Source: Bryoerythrophyllum caledonicum
Taxonomy: Eukaryota > Streptophyta > Bryopsida > Pottiales > Pottiaceae
DNA: 64,000 bases
Assembly (NCBI GenBank): GCA_963971425.1
Contig: OZ020519.1
Coordinates: 3,426,028-3,490,027, forward strand
Direction of reading: 5' to 3'
The notes beneath the pieces are model-generated. The model saw only the letters and a program-made list of their open reading frames with translations. It made no database searches and had not been told where the DNA came from. Position numbers and translations under genes: made by a program. The first letter of the stretch is position 1; each line of letters opens with the position of its first letter. Of this stretch, positions 16,501 through 28,296 are shown piece by piece.

Positions 16501-17700
16501 GTGAATCCAAAAAATTCACATCTTTCACATCTTCTAACAAACAACAACTTTGATATTTTGTTTGCTCTTGGTTATAAACTTCCCTGGCAAGGATTGTCTT
16601 CCCTATTCCACCCACGCCACATATACCAATTAACTCTCCTACTATTGCCCATGTTGTGTAGGATGTTCAAAATGTCCATAGAGGTTTTTTTCAATCCAAT
16701 TGGATATCGAGCAGGTAGTAGAGGTTGGGGGAGAGGTAAGGCGTTTTACACAGCCTCTACAACCTTTCTTACCAATCTCACTTCACTGTTAAAACCCAAC
16801 CAAATAAGAAGTATGTTATATACTTGTAACAACTTCTTTTAAAGATATTTCCAACAAGAGCATGAGTTGGCAACATTAAACATTCACATCATATGATAGG
16901 TGTAAAATCAAATAAAGCATATCAAAATAAAAATAAAAAGGTGGTTCACCTACATCTTACTTGTCATTGTCACCAAACTCAAATCTTGTTATATTGGTTG
17001 CCTTCTTAAGCGCTCCTTTCCATTTCATCACATCTTGATCTTGCCATCATCCAAGTGATGTCCAAATGCTTTAGCAAACGTCCCTTCTTGTTCTCAAGCC
17101 AACACAAATCTTGTGGCTTGACCTTGTAAAACTCTAGAATTTAAGGCTTCTTACTTGTCAATATATCACACAAATTGTCGAGACAATATTTTAATTCTGC
17201 ATAACGTGGAGAAAAAACTGCAACATGTGCTAGCGTTCTAGTAAGGGCCTTCTCAATAGAATGAAATGCATGGTAACCAATCACAAGTAACCCAACATCC
17301 AAAAAGACCTTACTACCCGCACGACAAAGTGCTGCATTCGAATGTGCAACAAAGGTCACCTTCACATCTGGTCCTTGCTGGTTCAAAAACACATCAAATT
17401 GTTCCAAAAAATTTATATCAAGAATTAAATTTGAACCCAATCATGAGCCTGAGCTTGATGCTACCCTTGCATCAAGGTCATGCCAAGACAATTATTGCCA
17501 ATTGTACGCATTACTAATTTGAGTTGCCACTCCAATTCCACCCATGTCATCAATAGTACTTGAAGTTGATGCATCAAATGAAGAAACTTTTTGTTGCACT
17601 TGCCTAGCCTCCTCATCAAGCTTTGCATATTTGCCTTTTCTGGCTTCTATGCCACCATCTCTATCCATCTACCTTGTGCCACTACACTCTTGCTCCTCCT
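13580..17700 (-). pseudogene. TIR-NBS-LRR (TNL) disease-resistance gene, decayed
   Basis: Fragments lie in TNL order on the minus strand. A TIR domain at 17440-17141 reads FDVFLNQQGPDVK, then VFLD and VAVFSPRYAE. The NB-ARC has a P-loop GVGGIGKT (16612-16589), a kinase-2-like KKKVLLRVDDI, an RNBS-B-like GSEVIITS and GLPL (as CCGLPLTLEVI). An ARC2 piece at 15954-15772 ends in the MHD motif LQMHDLLRDMG. LRRs follow at 15398-13580 with repeated LPESIGDLSNLEVL units. Intact family members are NTP-switch immune receptors of about 1000 residues. This one has several stops and frameshifts (for example a TGA after the P-loop exon), so no full protein is made. Relict introns remain, with a donor GTAAGATT near 15672. 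The TIR style is closest to bryophyte or gymnosperm TNLs (from memory). Confidence 0.9.
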
Positions 17701-19360
17701 TGTGCACTTCTTGTTGATCATGAAATATAGATTACCTTCTTGTTGATTGCCATGCTTTCTATGATCCATATGACCTTCACGCCCATAACATTTCCTACAT
17801 TATGTGCATGAGACCAAGATACCCTCTTTTAGTGACAAAATGTAGAAATTACAAAATATCAATAGAAAACCAAGTCAATAGCAACAAGCAAGCAAAATTG
17901 ATATAAGTGGCCATATAGATAGGACAACAAAAACATCTCATGTGCTCTTCGTTGCCATAATCTCATCAAATTGTCCTTGTGAACCAATCTTACTAGCCAA
18001 GAATTCCAAAAGAGGCATTATAATCTCATACCTTATAATTGGTTGTATGTAGCATTCCACAAGTTTCACCATTACACTAAATTGGACAACTACAAAGGCA
18101 AAATTTGAGCATTTGGACCCTCATATACTCCACAATTTTACAAATTTTGGTTTTCACTTTTGGCCAAGCAACCAAGCAAGATGAAAATTCCAGCCAATAC
18201 TACCTATAGAAAAAACTTAGTATAAAACAACATAAATTTAATAGGTGACACTTCCAATCAAACAACGCAAGTAAGGCTAAAATATGACAAAAGATCATCA
18301 ATCCTTACAAGCATCAACAAAAGAAACCAACAAAAAGAATAAAAAATTTCATGACATGTGATAAAGAGCATGATATTAATTCTACCAATTGGTATAAAAT
18401 TTCCAATGATTCAAATTTCTTTGACTAGTTTCAAGTGCAAGCCATTTGAACCTTCTTGTGTTAGAGTACATGGCAATGATGAGTCACAACATTTACTGTT
18501 CATGATGGCTACTTTGGGGATAACATAAGATGGTCTAGTCTACCTATTCACCACAAAACAAAAACAAGAAACCCAAAAAATCAAAAAGATACATACTGAC
18601 GAGTTATCATGCTTAATAATTTGTACATCAAACAATAATTCCATTTTAGATAAAGTGCTACTTTTCAAACTATTTTGCAAATATATCAAATACCAATTGA
18701 CAACATGATACAATGCATACTGAGAAATCTAGTCCCTCTAAAACAAGGTTATTATTTGTCTATCATTGCCTAGTATCACCCTAAGTAATACACTGGTATG
18801 GGATTGGTATCACCTTGATATCAAGCCTAATTGTGAGGAATGTAGCAAGCATGTAGATGGTGGCCAAACAAAATAATTAGTGTTATATAACATTGAGTGT
18901 CATGATATAGACACCATTAACTTACATTAGTAACAATATCTATGTATGTCACATGAAGTATCTCATTGGGCAAATCAATACATTATTGACATTTAGTGTT
19001 GGTGACACTAATACCTTGATTGACAATTAGAATTCATGACACTAATCATTATGTTTAGTGAAGAGTCAACATGGCTTGAGCACCACAAACAACTAAACAA
19101 CATATCAACGAAGTGAAAAAACAATACAAATAAGGCTATTCTAAAGTGATATGATTGTCCATGTACTTCTATGTAGTATTAATAGACACATAAAGGAGCC
19201 TCTACAAATGTACACAATGGTAGGTTTGATATTTTCCAACTTAAAACAAATTTATTTTTTCTAGATAAGCATGAAAGATTATCAAACTTGTTCAATAGAA
19301 GATTACATATGCAAATTTAAGTATGCACCTTCCACAACCAAGGAAGTACACAAATTATAT
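17701..19360. other. AT-rich intergenic, nothing recognised
   Basis: About 1.7 kb of AT-rich sequence with no supported gene, RNA or repeat. Confidence 0.5.
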
Positions 19361-19560
19361 CAAGTTATTTGTAAAGGAAAGCAAAGACACCTCAAGTACT
19401 GACCTCATTTTTTGCTTTCAATTATTAAAATCAGCCCTCAATAGCATTGGATATTGAAAACAAACTCAAAGAGGAAAAAGATAGCTAAGATTCATGGTAC
19501 AACATGACCTCTCCTTCCTCCTCAAAGGTGGCTATCATTATTTAAACTATGTGTAAAGAC
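19361..19560. other. Paralogous empty site of the 12.8-kb transposon
   Basis: This stretch resembles the joined left flank (19955-20043) and right flank (32865-32960) of the large transposon, but without the element. The left part ends CCTCAATA as at 20036-20043. The right part continues AATAGC and includes TTCATGGTACAACATGACCT, which also follows the element at 32926-32945. Only one AATA (19440-19443) is present, where the filled site has two. It is therefore a related-to-empty-site sequence within a locally duplicated segment. Confidence 0.8.
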
Positions 19561-20039
19561 CACAAAGTTCTTCCATTAAGCTAATAGCTATTTAGAGTGG
19601 GATAAGAGTAGTATTAAAATCAAAAGACAAGGTATCTTATGGAAACAATGGGTGATTATAGAGAGAATGCATGGCAAATCAAGAGACTCATTTGTGTTCT
19701 TGTTTGAGTCCCTTCAAAAGATATAAGTATGATGTTTCATACTTTCTAATTTGCGCACTACAAAGTCCAACATCTTTCAAACATATCTTATTAGGCACCA
19801 CTACCGGTACCAATAATTTAGCACTCATTGTCAATAAGACACGTGCTAAGCTACAACAAGCAGAGAGATTTGCACCCTTGAAAGTAGCCATGTCAACTTG
19901 AGCACTAGCCCAGACATATAAACCTATCAAACCAAGATACAAAGGTAGCTACATTTAGAAGTCATTTGTAAAGAGATACAAAGGTTTCAAGAGTTTAAAC
20001 CATTTTTTCTCATTTATGATTTCATTGAAATCAATCCTC

Positions 20040-20070
20040 AATAAACACGCAATTAAGCAATTATGCACTT
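20040..20070. repeat. Left TSD (AATA) and left terminal inverted repeat
   Basis: AATA at 20040-20043, then the TIR at 20044-20070. The TIR is followed by GGCC and, ten bases on, AAGTGCACTT, so the subterminal region can also fold on itself. Confidence 0.85.
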
Positions 20071-20612
20071 GGCCATTTAAAAGTGCACTTGGGTACAACG
20101 GCGGCCATTGCGAACAAAAGTGGCAAAATTGAAAAAAAAAAAAATCAAAGAAAAAAAATGTTTTCCAAAGGAAAAAAAATTGAGCTTCTGCAACAATATT
20201 ACGTACAATCATGGTTGTTCATATTGGAAGCGATTTTTTGGCATTTTCAACTAATTTGTGGTGGCCCCTCGTTAATACTAGATAAATGTGTATTTAATAT
20301 AGTTTCACAATATTCCAAAGATAGATTTGAAGAATTGTAGTATATAAACACGCGTAATTACAAAAAAACATACTTTTTGCAAGGGTTGGCAGTTGATTAA
20401 AAGATATTCTACATAGTACATAATGCATACAATGGTGAAAACTAAATATAGATGCTTCAACAATCGGACTTAGCACCAATAGTAAACATAGCTTTACTCT
20501 AAAGGATTAATGACATAACGTCTTACATCACCCTTAGAATATACTACTCTTACACATATACCATATATCAATTACCATACATAACTAGTATACTCTAAAA
20601 AAGGCACACTAT

Positions 20613-21383
20613 CTACTCCATAGAATTTAGGGCTGCTTGCAAACGGTCGTCATCGATAGCTTCGGTTTGCATTGCAATATATTGTAGGATGTGAGCCTTT
20701 GCCAATTGAAGAATGCGAATCCTGCTTTCAACCTGCACTCCAAATACATTGTGCTTTCTCCACCCGCTGGCTCCGGACATGGTTCTTTCAAGTGTGTCTA
20801 CCCATGAAAAAATGCATGCATCTTTCTCTACCCAACTATGACTCTCCCCAGATGGCTCCCAGAATGAATCCATGCAATTTGCATACCGTTGTGCAGAAGA
20901 TCCATGTCCATCAACAACCCCTCTTTGGATGATGGGCTAATACCAACAAACCTTAATCTTAAGTCTCCATCGGTTTTTTCCTTCCTCAATCACTTTCCCC
21001 ACATAGAATGGTACACCGCCTTCTATCTCTGCTCGATCAACACTCAAGGCTACAAACTGTCCACAACGGATATCAGATTGTGGATTAAATGGTGGAAATG
21101 GGTCGTGATTACCTTCATACATTGCTCCTTCTTCGGCGCGTTCCTCAACATAGTTGCGCTCTGTTTGTTGTGCCCTACGCACTGCTTGATTAGAGGGTCT
21201 TCCTCTACGAGGACCAAAGTATTCTCGAGCCTCGGCATTTGGAAGCATGGCCACTACCTGCTCTACGACATTTACCTCGCGATTTTCTTCACTTGCACCA
21301 TCCATTACATCCAAAGATGTGCTCCATGTAGGTCCGGTGTTGGAGAACTCTGAAGGCCCAAAACGATGAGGTACGATGCTCAT
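20613..21383 (-). pseudogene. C-terminal part of the transposase gene, different frame, one internal TAG
   Basis: The frame opens with ATG at 21383 (MSIVPHRFG) inside the end of the 838-residue ORF. It reads an acidic linker, then FVALSVD and VPFYVGKVIEEG, a segment that could be a small beta-barrel chromatin- or DNA-contact domain. A TAG at 20939-20937 follows VCWY, after which the same frame continues with FWEPSGESHSWVEKD to a stop at 20613. Continuity across the TAG suggests one domain broken by a point mutation. A one-base shift joins it to the upstream ORF. Confidence 0.6.
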
Positions 21384-23805
21384 TGCTACAATCTTTGTGT
21401 GAAAATTGAGCTAAATAGAGTTTCAATCTTTCAGCCTCTACTTTTGCCTCACGATTCTTGTCCTCATGCTGCAACCTTTGAATGCACCTTTGTTTATATG
21501 CAATGAAGTCATCCAACGCCTTCAACTCCCGTTCGTTCGCTGCAAATACTTCCGCAAACGATGGTCGTTCATCCCTATTTGGCAACGACCTCAAAGTTTT
21601 CGTCCCTGCCTCCGGTCCCCATAGATCCTTGCAATAATGCTTGTGTTGTACTCGAACCTCAAGAGTCTCTTCTCGATTGTCCATATAGAATCGCATGTGG
21701 TGCGGAAATGTTATGCCCACCAATAAATCCTGACCTGTCAATAAGTGAGGAGTTATGAACAATTTCCAATCCCATACATTCTCTAGCAGCCGGGCGCTAA
21801 CAAATGACTCCGTAGGAGATGTTCCTCGTTCTATAAGACTAATCATTTCCTTCAACGAGTCGACGTCCGACCTCTTCAACGTATTTGATATACAATTGAA
21901 GCGTTGATCAATATCTTCGTGGGTATGGCCCACTATAAGAAAAGATAGTTTCACCTCCTGAAAAAACCCCAATCCCACCAATGGAGCACATAGAGCAAAC
22001 ATATAAATGTTTTTGTTCTCACGCGTGCAGTTGTCGGCCTGAATTCGCAGTGTTGGTGGCAAAAAGCCCCTCCTCCGCAGCACCTCTCCAATCACGTATA
22101 ACAATGTACTCACGACTTGATTGCTATCATGTTTGTGGTGAGCCCCAAACCACACGTCGCAATATAAACCAATCCCATGTACAAGAGCACCACATAGATG
22201 GGTCTTAACAAACCGATGTTCAATGTTCTTCACAGTCTGACGCATCCTCGGTACCATGGTCGTGTTTTGGTCCATGCCATCCACTATGATGCACATGTAC
22301 AACTCAGGGCTAATATAACACGACCTCTTGAATATCCAATAATGCCTCCGTTCTTCCATCTGGTTGCGAAGATGCAACATAAACAACTCCTTTATCTTTA
22401 TCCTCGCATCCGCATTGGTGGTTCCCTCCATGGCACATTTATACTCCCAACAATGATAACACTTTGAGAATCTCAAGAACGGAGGTACCTGAACGTGGGG
22501 ATACTTGATGCGCCACATCCTCCGGAACGAACTCATAGAAATGGTTTCTCCATTACAAATTCTCTTGACCTCCTCGTTCACGTAATTGAATACATCAAAT
22601 TTGGTTGTATTCATAGGAAGGAGAATGAGAGGCACCACTTCGTTGTCACTCTTACGGCGAATACAACGATGAGGTTGAAGACAACCAACTTCATTGACAA
22701 ACGATTTAAAGCAAGCCTCTGCTGCAGACATTCTAGTGCTTTCTCTTATCGGATCTGAAAGGGTATTGCCGTGAATCGATGTCACTCTTTCATATATTAG
22801 ACAGTCCTTCTTCAATTGCTTAAAGCGCCTCTGTGAATATCCAACCCCAAGAGCGTAGCAAGCATTGCAAACTTGTTTCCTATCTAACTTTGTTACAAAC
22901 TTGTCTCGACGAGTTCCTTCCGTCCTTGTGTAAAAAGAAACCAGCATTTGTCTCATCCACGTACTTCGTACTGAAAATTCACTACCCCATGCATTATATC
23001 GCATGTCCAATAGATACATTGCTGGAACGTCCCTCAAACAATTGCGTTTGCATTGTCCTTGTGCCATTGCAATTTGTACGCTTCTAAGCGATACCTTAGA
23101 TGGTGCAGCTTCTGTCAATGATGGCTCCCTTGAATCTCTCCTTCTCCTATTTTGCATAGAATATGGACGACGTGCTGGTCTAACATAAGCAAATCCACCT
23201 ACATGGGGCAAATCTTGAATATTTAAGGGAGTAGATTGGGAAAACGGCGAATTTTCATCTATGGCGTTTGAAGCATGACTACTGCGTCGAGACCTTTGGG
23301 TGGATCTTGGTGTGTTGATGAACTCTAGAAAATCAAATTCTGAGGCCATCACTTTTGCAGGCGCTATCTGTGATCCAATGTCACCATGGACACCTGTGAT
23401 ATCAGGTTCTACAGTCACTACACGTAGCAAAGATCGATGCCAACGAATGATCAAGCCCACACACATGCCAAGGCGTTCTCCTACAATCTCTCCGGTCCAA
23501 TGCAATGCATCGTCTACCCTAGTGATACGCACGGCCACCTCAAATGGGAACAACTTCGACCCATTCAATTCCATGCCACTTTTGAATGCATGCTCCCTCG
23601 TTGCTAAGCCCACCACATCTCCTCTTTCTGAAAGCAATTCTACTGCCCTTTCCAATTCAGAAGTCATGATCCCAACAGATCTCTGTTGAATTAGCCTTGC
23701 ACGTGCTGCTCGTATTAATCGGGCCCCTACAGAGCTATTACAAGGCATATTGTCCCTTTCGATGTGTGGCCGTATCAAAGGAGTCTGAATCGTGCGGCTC
23801 TCCAT
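21289..23805 (-). CDS. DDE-like transposase of the 12.8-kb element (DUF7869-type, tentative)
   Basis: A protein of 838 residues from the ATG at 23805. The N-terminal third is basic and low in complexity. The middle has a Cys-rich segment (CNACYALGVGY, KCYHCWEYKC). The C-terminal half reads CIIVDGMDQ, LRIQADNCTRENKN and FLIVGHTHEDIDQ. These acidic motifs sit like an RNase H-fold DDE/DDD catalytic core, and the GHTHEDIDQ signature recalls DUF7869-type transposase-like proteins (from memory, not searched). It is likely to cut and rejoin the element ends. It overlaps a second open frame (21383-20613) that looks like the natural C-terminus, so the gene is either frameshifted near 21383 or has two overlapping ORFs. 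Confidence 0.75.
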   Translation of the reverse strand: MESRTIQTPLIRPHIERDNMPCNSSVGARLIRAARARLIQQRSVGIMTSELERAVELLSERGDVVGLATREHAFKSGMELNGSKLFPFEVAVRITRVDDALHWTGEIVGERLGMCVGLIIRWHRSLLRVVTVEPDITGVHGDIGSQIAPAKVMASEFDFLEFINTPRSTQRSRRSSHASNAIDENSPFSQSTPLNIQDLPHVGGFAYVRPARRPYSMQNRRRRDSREPSLTEAAPSKVSLRSVQIAMAQGQCKRNCLRDVPAMYLLDMRYNAWGSEFSVRSTWMRQMLVSFYTRTEGTRRDKFVTKLDRKQVCNACYALGVGYSQRRFKQLKKDCLIYERVTSIHGNTLSDPIRESTRMSAAEACFKSFVNEVGCLQPHRCIRRKSDNEVVPLILLPMNTTKFDVFNYVNEEVKRICNGETISMSSFRRMWRIKYPHVQVPPFLRFSKCYHCWEYKCAMEGTTNADARIKIKELFMLHLRNQMEERRHYWIFKRSCYISPELYMCIIVDGMDQNTTMVPRMRQTVKNIEHRFVKTHLCGALVHGIGLYCDVWFGAHHKHDSNQVVSTLLYVIGEVLRRRGFLPPTLRIQADNCTRENKNIYMFALCAPLVGLGFFQEVKLSFLIVGHTHEDIDQRFNCISNTLKRSDVDSLKEMISLIERGTSPTESFVSARLLENVWDWKLFITPHLLTGQDLLVGITFPHHMRFYMDNREETLEVRVQHKHYCKDLWGPEAGTKTLRSLPNRDERPSFAEVFAANERELKALDDFIAYKQRCIQRLQHEDKNREAKVEAERLKLYLAQFSHKDCSNEHRTSSFWAFRVLQHRTYMEHIFGCNGWCK

Positions 23806-24023
23806 TATCACTATTGAAAAAATAGGAACATTATGGCTGCAAATTAGTCAAAATACATGTACTAATTGTTAACCTTCAAAGCACCATTCATCTGATAAAA
23901 GGTATGTTTCTAAACACAAATTTACTGTTCAAAATATAATTATGATTTTGGACCTTTTGATAGAACAACTTTGAAATGAAAAAAATTAGAATTTATAGAA
24001 CATGAACTCCTTGCACAGAGTCT

Positions 24024-24975
24024 TTAACCCTGAAGGTACAATGACACTATTACACCAAAAACATTTCAAAATTGTTGGATTCTAGTGCAATGAACAAAAA
24101 AGGAAACGAAAACTTTTATTTCTAGTTTTGACCGTAGGATCTCAATTAAGATTTATTGAGTAATATGCAAAAAAAATTTCATAAACTTTGACCACACGGA
24201 TTGAAAGATTATAGTGTTTGAAGTGAAGCTTATGGTTCATTTTCTTCCTTGCGTGCAGTGGATCAGCAGACTTTGACTTCACTTGGTGTCTAATTTTTGC
24301 ACTACGCAAAGTTTAAATCCACAACCATCTTGTTAAGCATGATGTTGGTTCCTTGTACACCAATTTTTAGAGGTAGAGAACAAGTGTAGCATATTCAAAA
24401 CAACTGTGCAAGGAGTGGAAGTTCGGAATTTGTTAAATCACATTGTAATTTTTTGTGAACATAATATGTTTTAGATTGGTAATCCAAATGGTCAATAAGA
24501 AGGTTTACACCACATATTGTTGTGGAAAAAATAAAAAGTGAAAAATGAAAAGATGTCTAGGTTTTATTTGGAAAGCATGAAGTTTTTTTAGTACCTTGCC
24601 CAACAATGAGTGACAATGTGTGAAAATGTTTGACTTAGGTTGATATGTTCTTTATCACTAAAGACAATAACTTATTTTGACAACATCAAGGAAAATAATA
24701 TTACTTGCGAGTACTGAAAATCTCACATTCAACAAAGTGTTCTAGCAAAACTTTTTGGACATGCCCGACTTGCCCGCTCTCCCCATTTGAAATTCAAAAC
24801 CCTAAAACTTTTTGATCAAATGTCCAATTTAGGTAAAAATTGTTTTCCCACTAAAGTCTTGGTAATGTCTTTTTATAGTAAAATTTTCAAAGAGGAATGT
24901 TAGAAATTGACACCATAGGAATTTGACCGAACTTTCAAGAAGCCCATTTTTTTCACTTGATCCTTTAGGGGTTAA
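24024..24975. mobile_element. TTAA-type (piggyBac-like) MITE, nested in the large transposon
   Basis: The left end is TTAA-CCCTGAAGGTAC (24024-24027 is TTAA) and the right end is TCCTTTAGGGG-TTAA (24972-24975). About 950 bp. The interior matches other family members in order: the GACCGTAGGATCTCAA block, the CACGGATTGAAAGATTATA block, then TTTTTAGAGGTAGA and GTGCAAGGAGTGGA. No coding capacity. Confidence 0.8.
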
Positions 24976-26039
24976 TTATGCTACACCTCTTTTGCATCCC
25001 TAAACATTGGTATAAAATAGAACTAATATCATTTATGACATGATGATAATGAGTCTATATCATGTCTGATGCAATCTTTTGAATCTAAGTGAATTGAAAC
25101 GAAGGAAATCCACTGAACTTAGGGAAGGAAATCCACTGAACTTAGGGAAGAAAATGAACCATGTTGTCTACTTGCTATTACTGACACCATTGGATCTTAT
25201 TACAATCGCTAATAAAAAAAAAGGTTTGTACATCCACATAAACTTGTATAAAAATAAATGTTTACCTCAAAATATGTTGCACGTGTTAGTGGTACACGCA
25301 CTGGTGCTTGATGGCGTTCAACATTAAATCACCATTTCGTCATTGTTGAACATGTTTTTCAAGCCTTCCCACTTAACCTGCAATACATGCATTTAATTTA
25401 TATGGTGAACTCTGTGATAAAAACTCCTAAGTATCTTCGTATTACATATAGCTCAAAATATTAATATAATATGTAAAAAGTTTAAACATAAGGAGAACAA
25501 AGCAAAATGTCAAAAGTTCTAAAGTCAAACTTTGACTAATAAACTTGAGGCACAAGGTTCCAACATGAATATAAGGTTTCTATGCAAATCTAGAGGTCTC
25601 TTCTCTTCCCAATTTCTAAGGTGAGCTCTCTTGCAATTGAAACCTAAAGGCCATGTGCATTTTTCTTCATTCGCTAATTTCTATCAACTTTGTGTGTACT
25701 GTGTAGATTGAAGGATATTTGGACATCAAGGAGATTTTGGTGAATTTGGTAAGTTTCTGGCTTTGTTTCAATTTTGAAATGAGGGAACTCCAGGGTTAGA
25801 TTCATGAGGATTGAGGTTAGTTAGAGTTACGATAGTGAGCAGAACCAATATAGATGCACACAAATGAGGACATGAACTTGAGTATGATTAAAACTGCAAA
25901 ATCAACAAAGGTTTCATATTTACACAAGATAGCAGTCAACAAGAAGAGAGTGCAATTTTTGAAATACTGAAATACTAACTCAAAAACCATACAAAACTCA
26001 AGTCAAGTGAGTAGCTCGTAGAATGGCACTAAATCCTGA
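24976..26039. other. AT-rich interior of the large transposon, nothing recognised
   Basis: No supported gene. A perfect direct repeat GGAAATCCACTGAACTTAGG occurs twice at about 25105 and 25128. Confidence 0.4.
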
Positions 26040-26067
26040 GTATAGCACATCAGCACACTACCTGAAC

Positions 26068-26160
26068 CCTAGCCGCCGCAACAAACCCTAGCTGCCACAA
26101 AAAAATCCTAGCCGCGGCATCTAAACCCTAGCCGCCGCAATCTAACCCTAGCCGCCGTTG
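26068..26160. repeat. Short tandem repeat CCCTAGCCGCCGCAA (about five units)
   Basis: Degenerate units of about 20-24 bp built on AACCCTAGCCGCCGC. The AACCCTA core is the plant telo-box motif often found in 5' UTRs of translation genes; whether it acts here is unknown. Confidence 0.6.
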
Positions 26161-26370
26161 CCATGGAGTTCGCGTAGACTGGAGGTGTGCGCACGCACAC
26201 CCCCAACTGCTGCTGCTCCTCCATCGACCATATCCAAAACCCATACCCTGTGAAAACCCATACCCTGTGAAGGTGCTTCTTGAACGTTGAACGGCCTCGC
26301 GCAAGTAGCTGCTGGTTGCGCAACGTCTACAAAGAACCTTGCGCGTGCAACTTCGAACTTTGCGCAGCCT

Positions 26371-26570
26371 NNNNNNNNNNNNNNNNNNNNNNNNNNNNNN
26401 NNNNNNNNNNNNNNNNNNNNNNNNNNNNNNNNNNNNNNNNNNNNNNNNNNNNNNNNNNNNNNNNNNNNNNNNNNNNNNNNNNNNNNNNNNNNNNNNNNNN
26501 NNNNNNNNNNNNNNNNNNNNNNNNNNNNNNNNNNNNNNNNNNNNNNNNNNNNNNNNNNNNNNNNNNNNNN
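26371..26570. other. Assembly gap (200 N)
   Basis: Exactly 200 N inside the large transposon. The flanks are GC-rich (GCGCAGCCT to the left and GGGCAGCGTGGCC to the right). The real length is unknown. Confidence 0.99.
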
Positions 26571-26926
26571 GGGCAGCGTGGCCTCGCGCAGGCCCGCCTC
26601 TGGGTCGCAGGCCATGGCCTGCCTCAGGGGCGCACGCCCGGATTTATTTTTTGGAAAAATTTCCCCCCCTCCCGTGCTCTCACCTCCATCTCTCCTCTCC
26701 CCTACGGCGCCGTATCCTCCTGTCTACCAAATCCTAGCCGCACACGTTTTCTCATCCTCACACCTCCCAAAATTCCCTCCCCTCTCTCACACCTCCCATT
26801 CATTCCTCTCCCCACCCTCCGCTCTTACAAGCCCCTCTCAAACAATCCCACAAGTCTCTCACAACCTCTCCCTCCTCCAAACCCTCTCTCTCACACCCAC
26901 AGCCACCCTCACAAACTACTACCAGG

Positions 26927-26948
26927 GGTGTGCGCGCGCACACCCCTC
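26927..26948. repeat. GC-rich palindrome GGGGTGTGCGCGCGCACACC
   Basis: A near-perfect palindrome. The same sequence occurs in the second transposon copy at 63945-63962, and a variant (GGTGTGCGCACGCACACC) at 26185-26202, so it is an element feature, possibly a hairpin or a protein-binding site. Confidence 0.7.
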
Positions 26949-27164
26949 GTAGGACTACCCAAAGGTGCAACACATTGATATCCGTATTGATACCCTAAAT
27001 TTGAAAACCCTAATTCCAAACCCTAAGTAGATACCTCGGTTGATAACCGGTTGTGGGGCCCAATAATTCATACCCTGGTGGAGATACCCTCGATATTGAT
27101 ACCCCAAGTACCCTTGACCAAAAATGATGTAGAGAATATCTCAACAAAAAATCTTTAGAAATGC

Positions 27165-28260
27165 TTGTTTTAGTGCAATTTGCAAGGAAAAACAATTGAA
27201 GCTTTTTTGGTAGTTTTAACCGTAGGATCTCAAAAATGACTTATTAAGTAATATACTCGCAAAATTTCATAAAGTTTTACCGCACGGATTGAAAGATTAT
27301 AATGTTTGAAGTAGAGAAAAGACTCATTTTCATCCCAGCGTTTTATGGATCAGCAGTCTTTGACCTCAATTGGTGTCCAATTTTGGCATTTCACAGGGTC
27401 TCAACAAATTAACATAATGTTCAGCATGATGTTAGTTTGCTATATTCCAATTTTTAGAGGTAGAAAAGGAGTGTAGCATATTCAAAAAAATTGTTCAATG
27501 AGTGGAGGTTCAATAATTCTCAATTCACGTTATATTTTTTTGTGAACTTGATATTGTTTTAAATGGGAATCCAAATGGTCAATAAGAAGGTTTACATCAC
27601 ATAATGCCGTAGAAAAAATCAAAAGTGAATCATACAAAGATCTCAATGATTTATGTGGAAAGGTAGAAGTTTTTTTGGTACCATGGCCGAAAATGTGTGA
27701 CAATGTGTGAAAATAATTGACTTGGATTAATATGCTATTTCACCAATTTAGAACTAACAACATGATTAACACAATGGTATTGGATTTAGATCTTGTGTAG
27801 TGCAACACTTTTTAGAGGTAGACAATGAGTGTAGCATATTAAAACAAAATGTGCAATGAGTGGAGGTTCCAAAATTCTCAATTCACGTTATATTTTTTTT
27901 GTGAAATTGATATTGTTTTAAATGAGAATCCAAATGGTCAATAAGAAGTTTTACATCGCATAATGCTGTAGGCAAAATCAAAACTGAATCGTACTAAGTT
28001 CTCAAAGTTTTATGTGGAAAGGTAGAAGTTTTTTTGGTACCATGGCCGAAAATGTGTGACAATGTGTGAAAATAATTGGCTTGGATTAATATGCTATTTC
28101 ACCAAAGAACTAACAACATGCTTAACACGATGGTATTGGATTTAGATCTTGTGTAGTTCAAAAGTTTTTAGAGGTAGACAAGGGGTGTTGCATGTTCAAA
28201 AATATTGTGCAATGAGTGGTGGTTCAAAAATTCTTATTCCATACTAATAGTGACTATCGT
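27165..28260. repeat. Tandem units of about 357 bp upstream of ORF A
   Basis: The segment containing GTGCAATGAGTGGAGGTT recurs at about 27496, 27854 and 28210, giving a period of 356-358 bp. The first unit is preceded by the same CGCACGGATTGAAAGATTATA block found in the TTAA MITEs. The second transposon copy has the same array (62662, 63021 and 63381). It lies directly upstream of ORF A and may hold its promoter (inference). Confidence 0.75.
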
Positions 28261-28296
28261 TTTGTAATGATATACAGGTATTTTGAGTGTTGCGTT

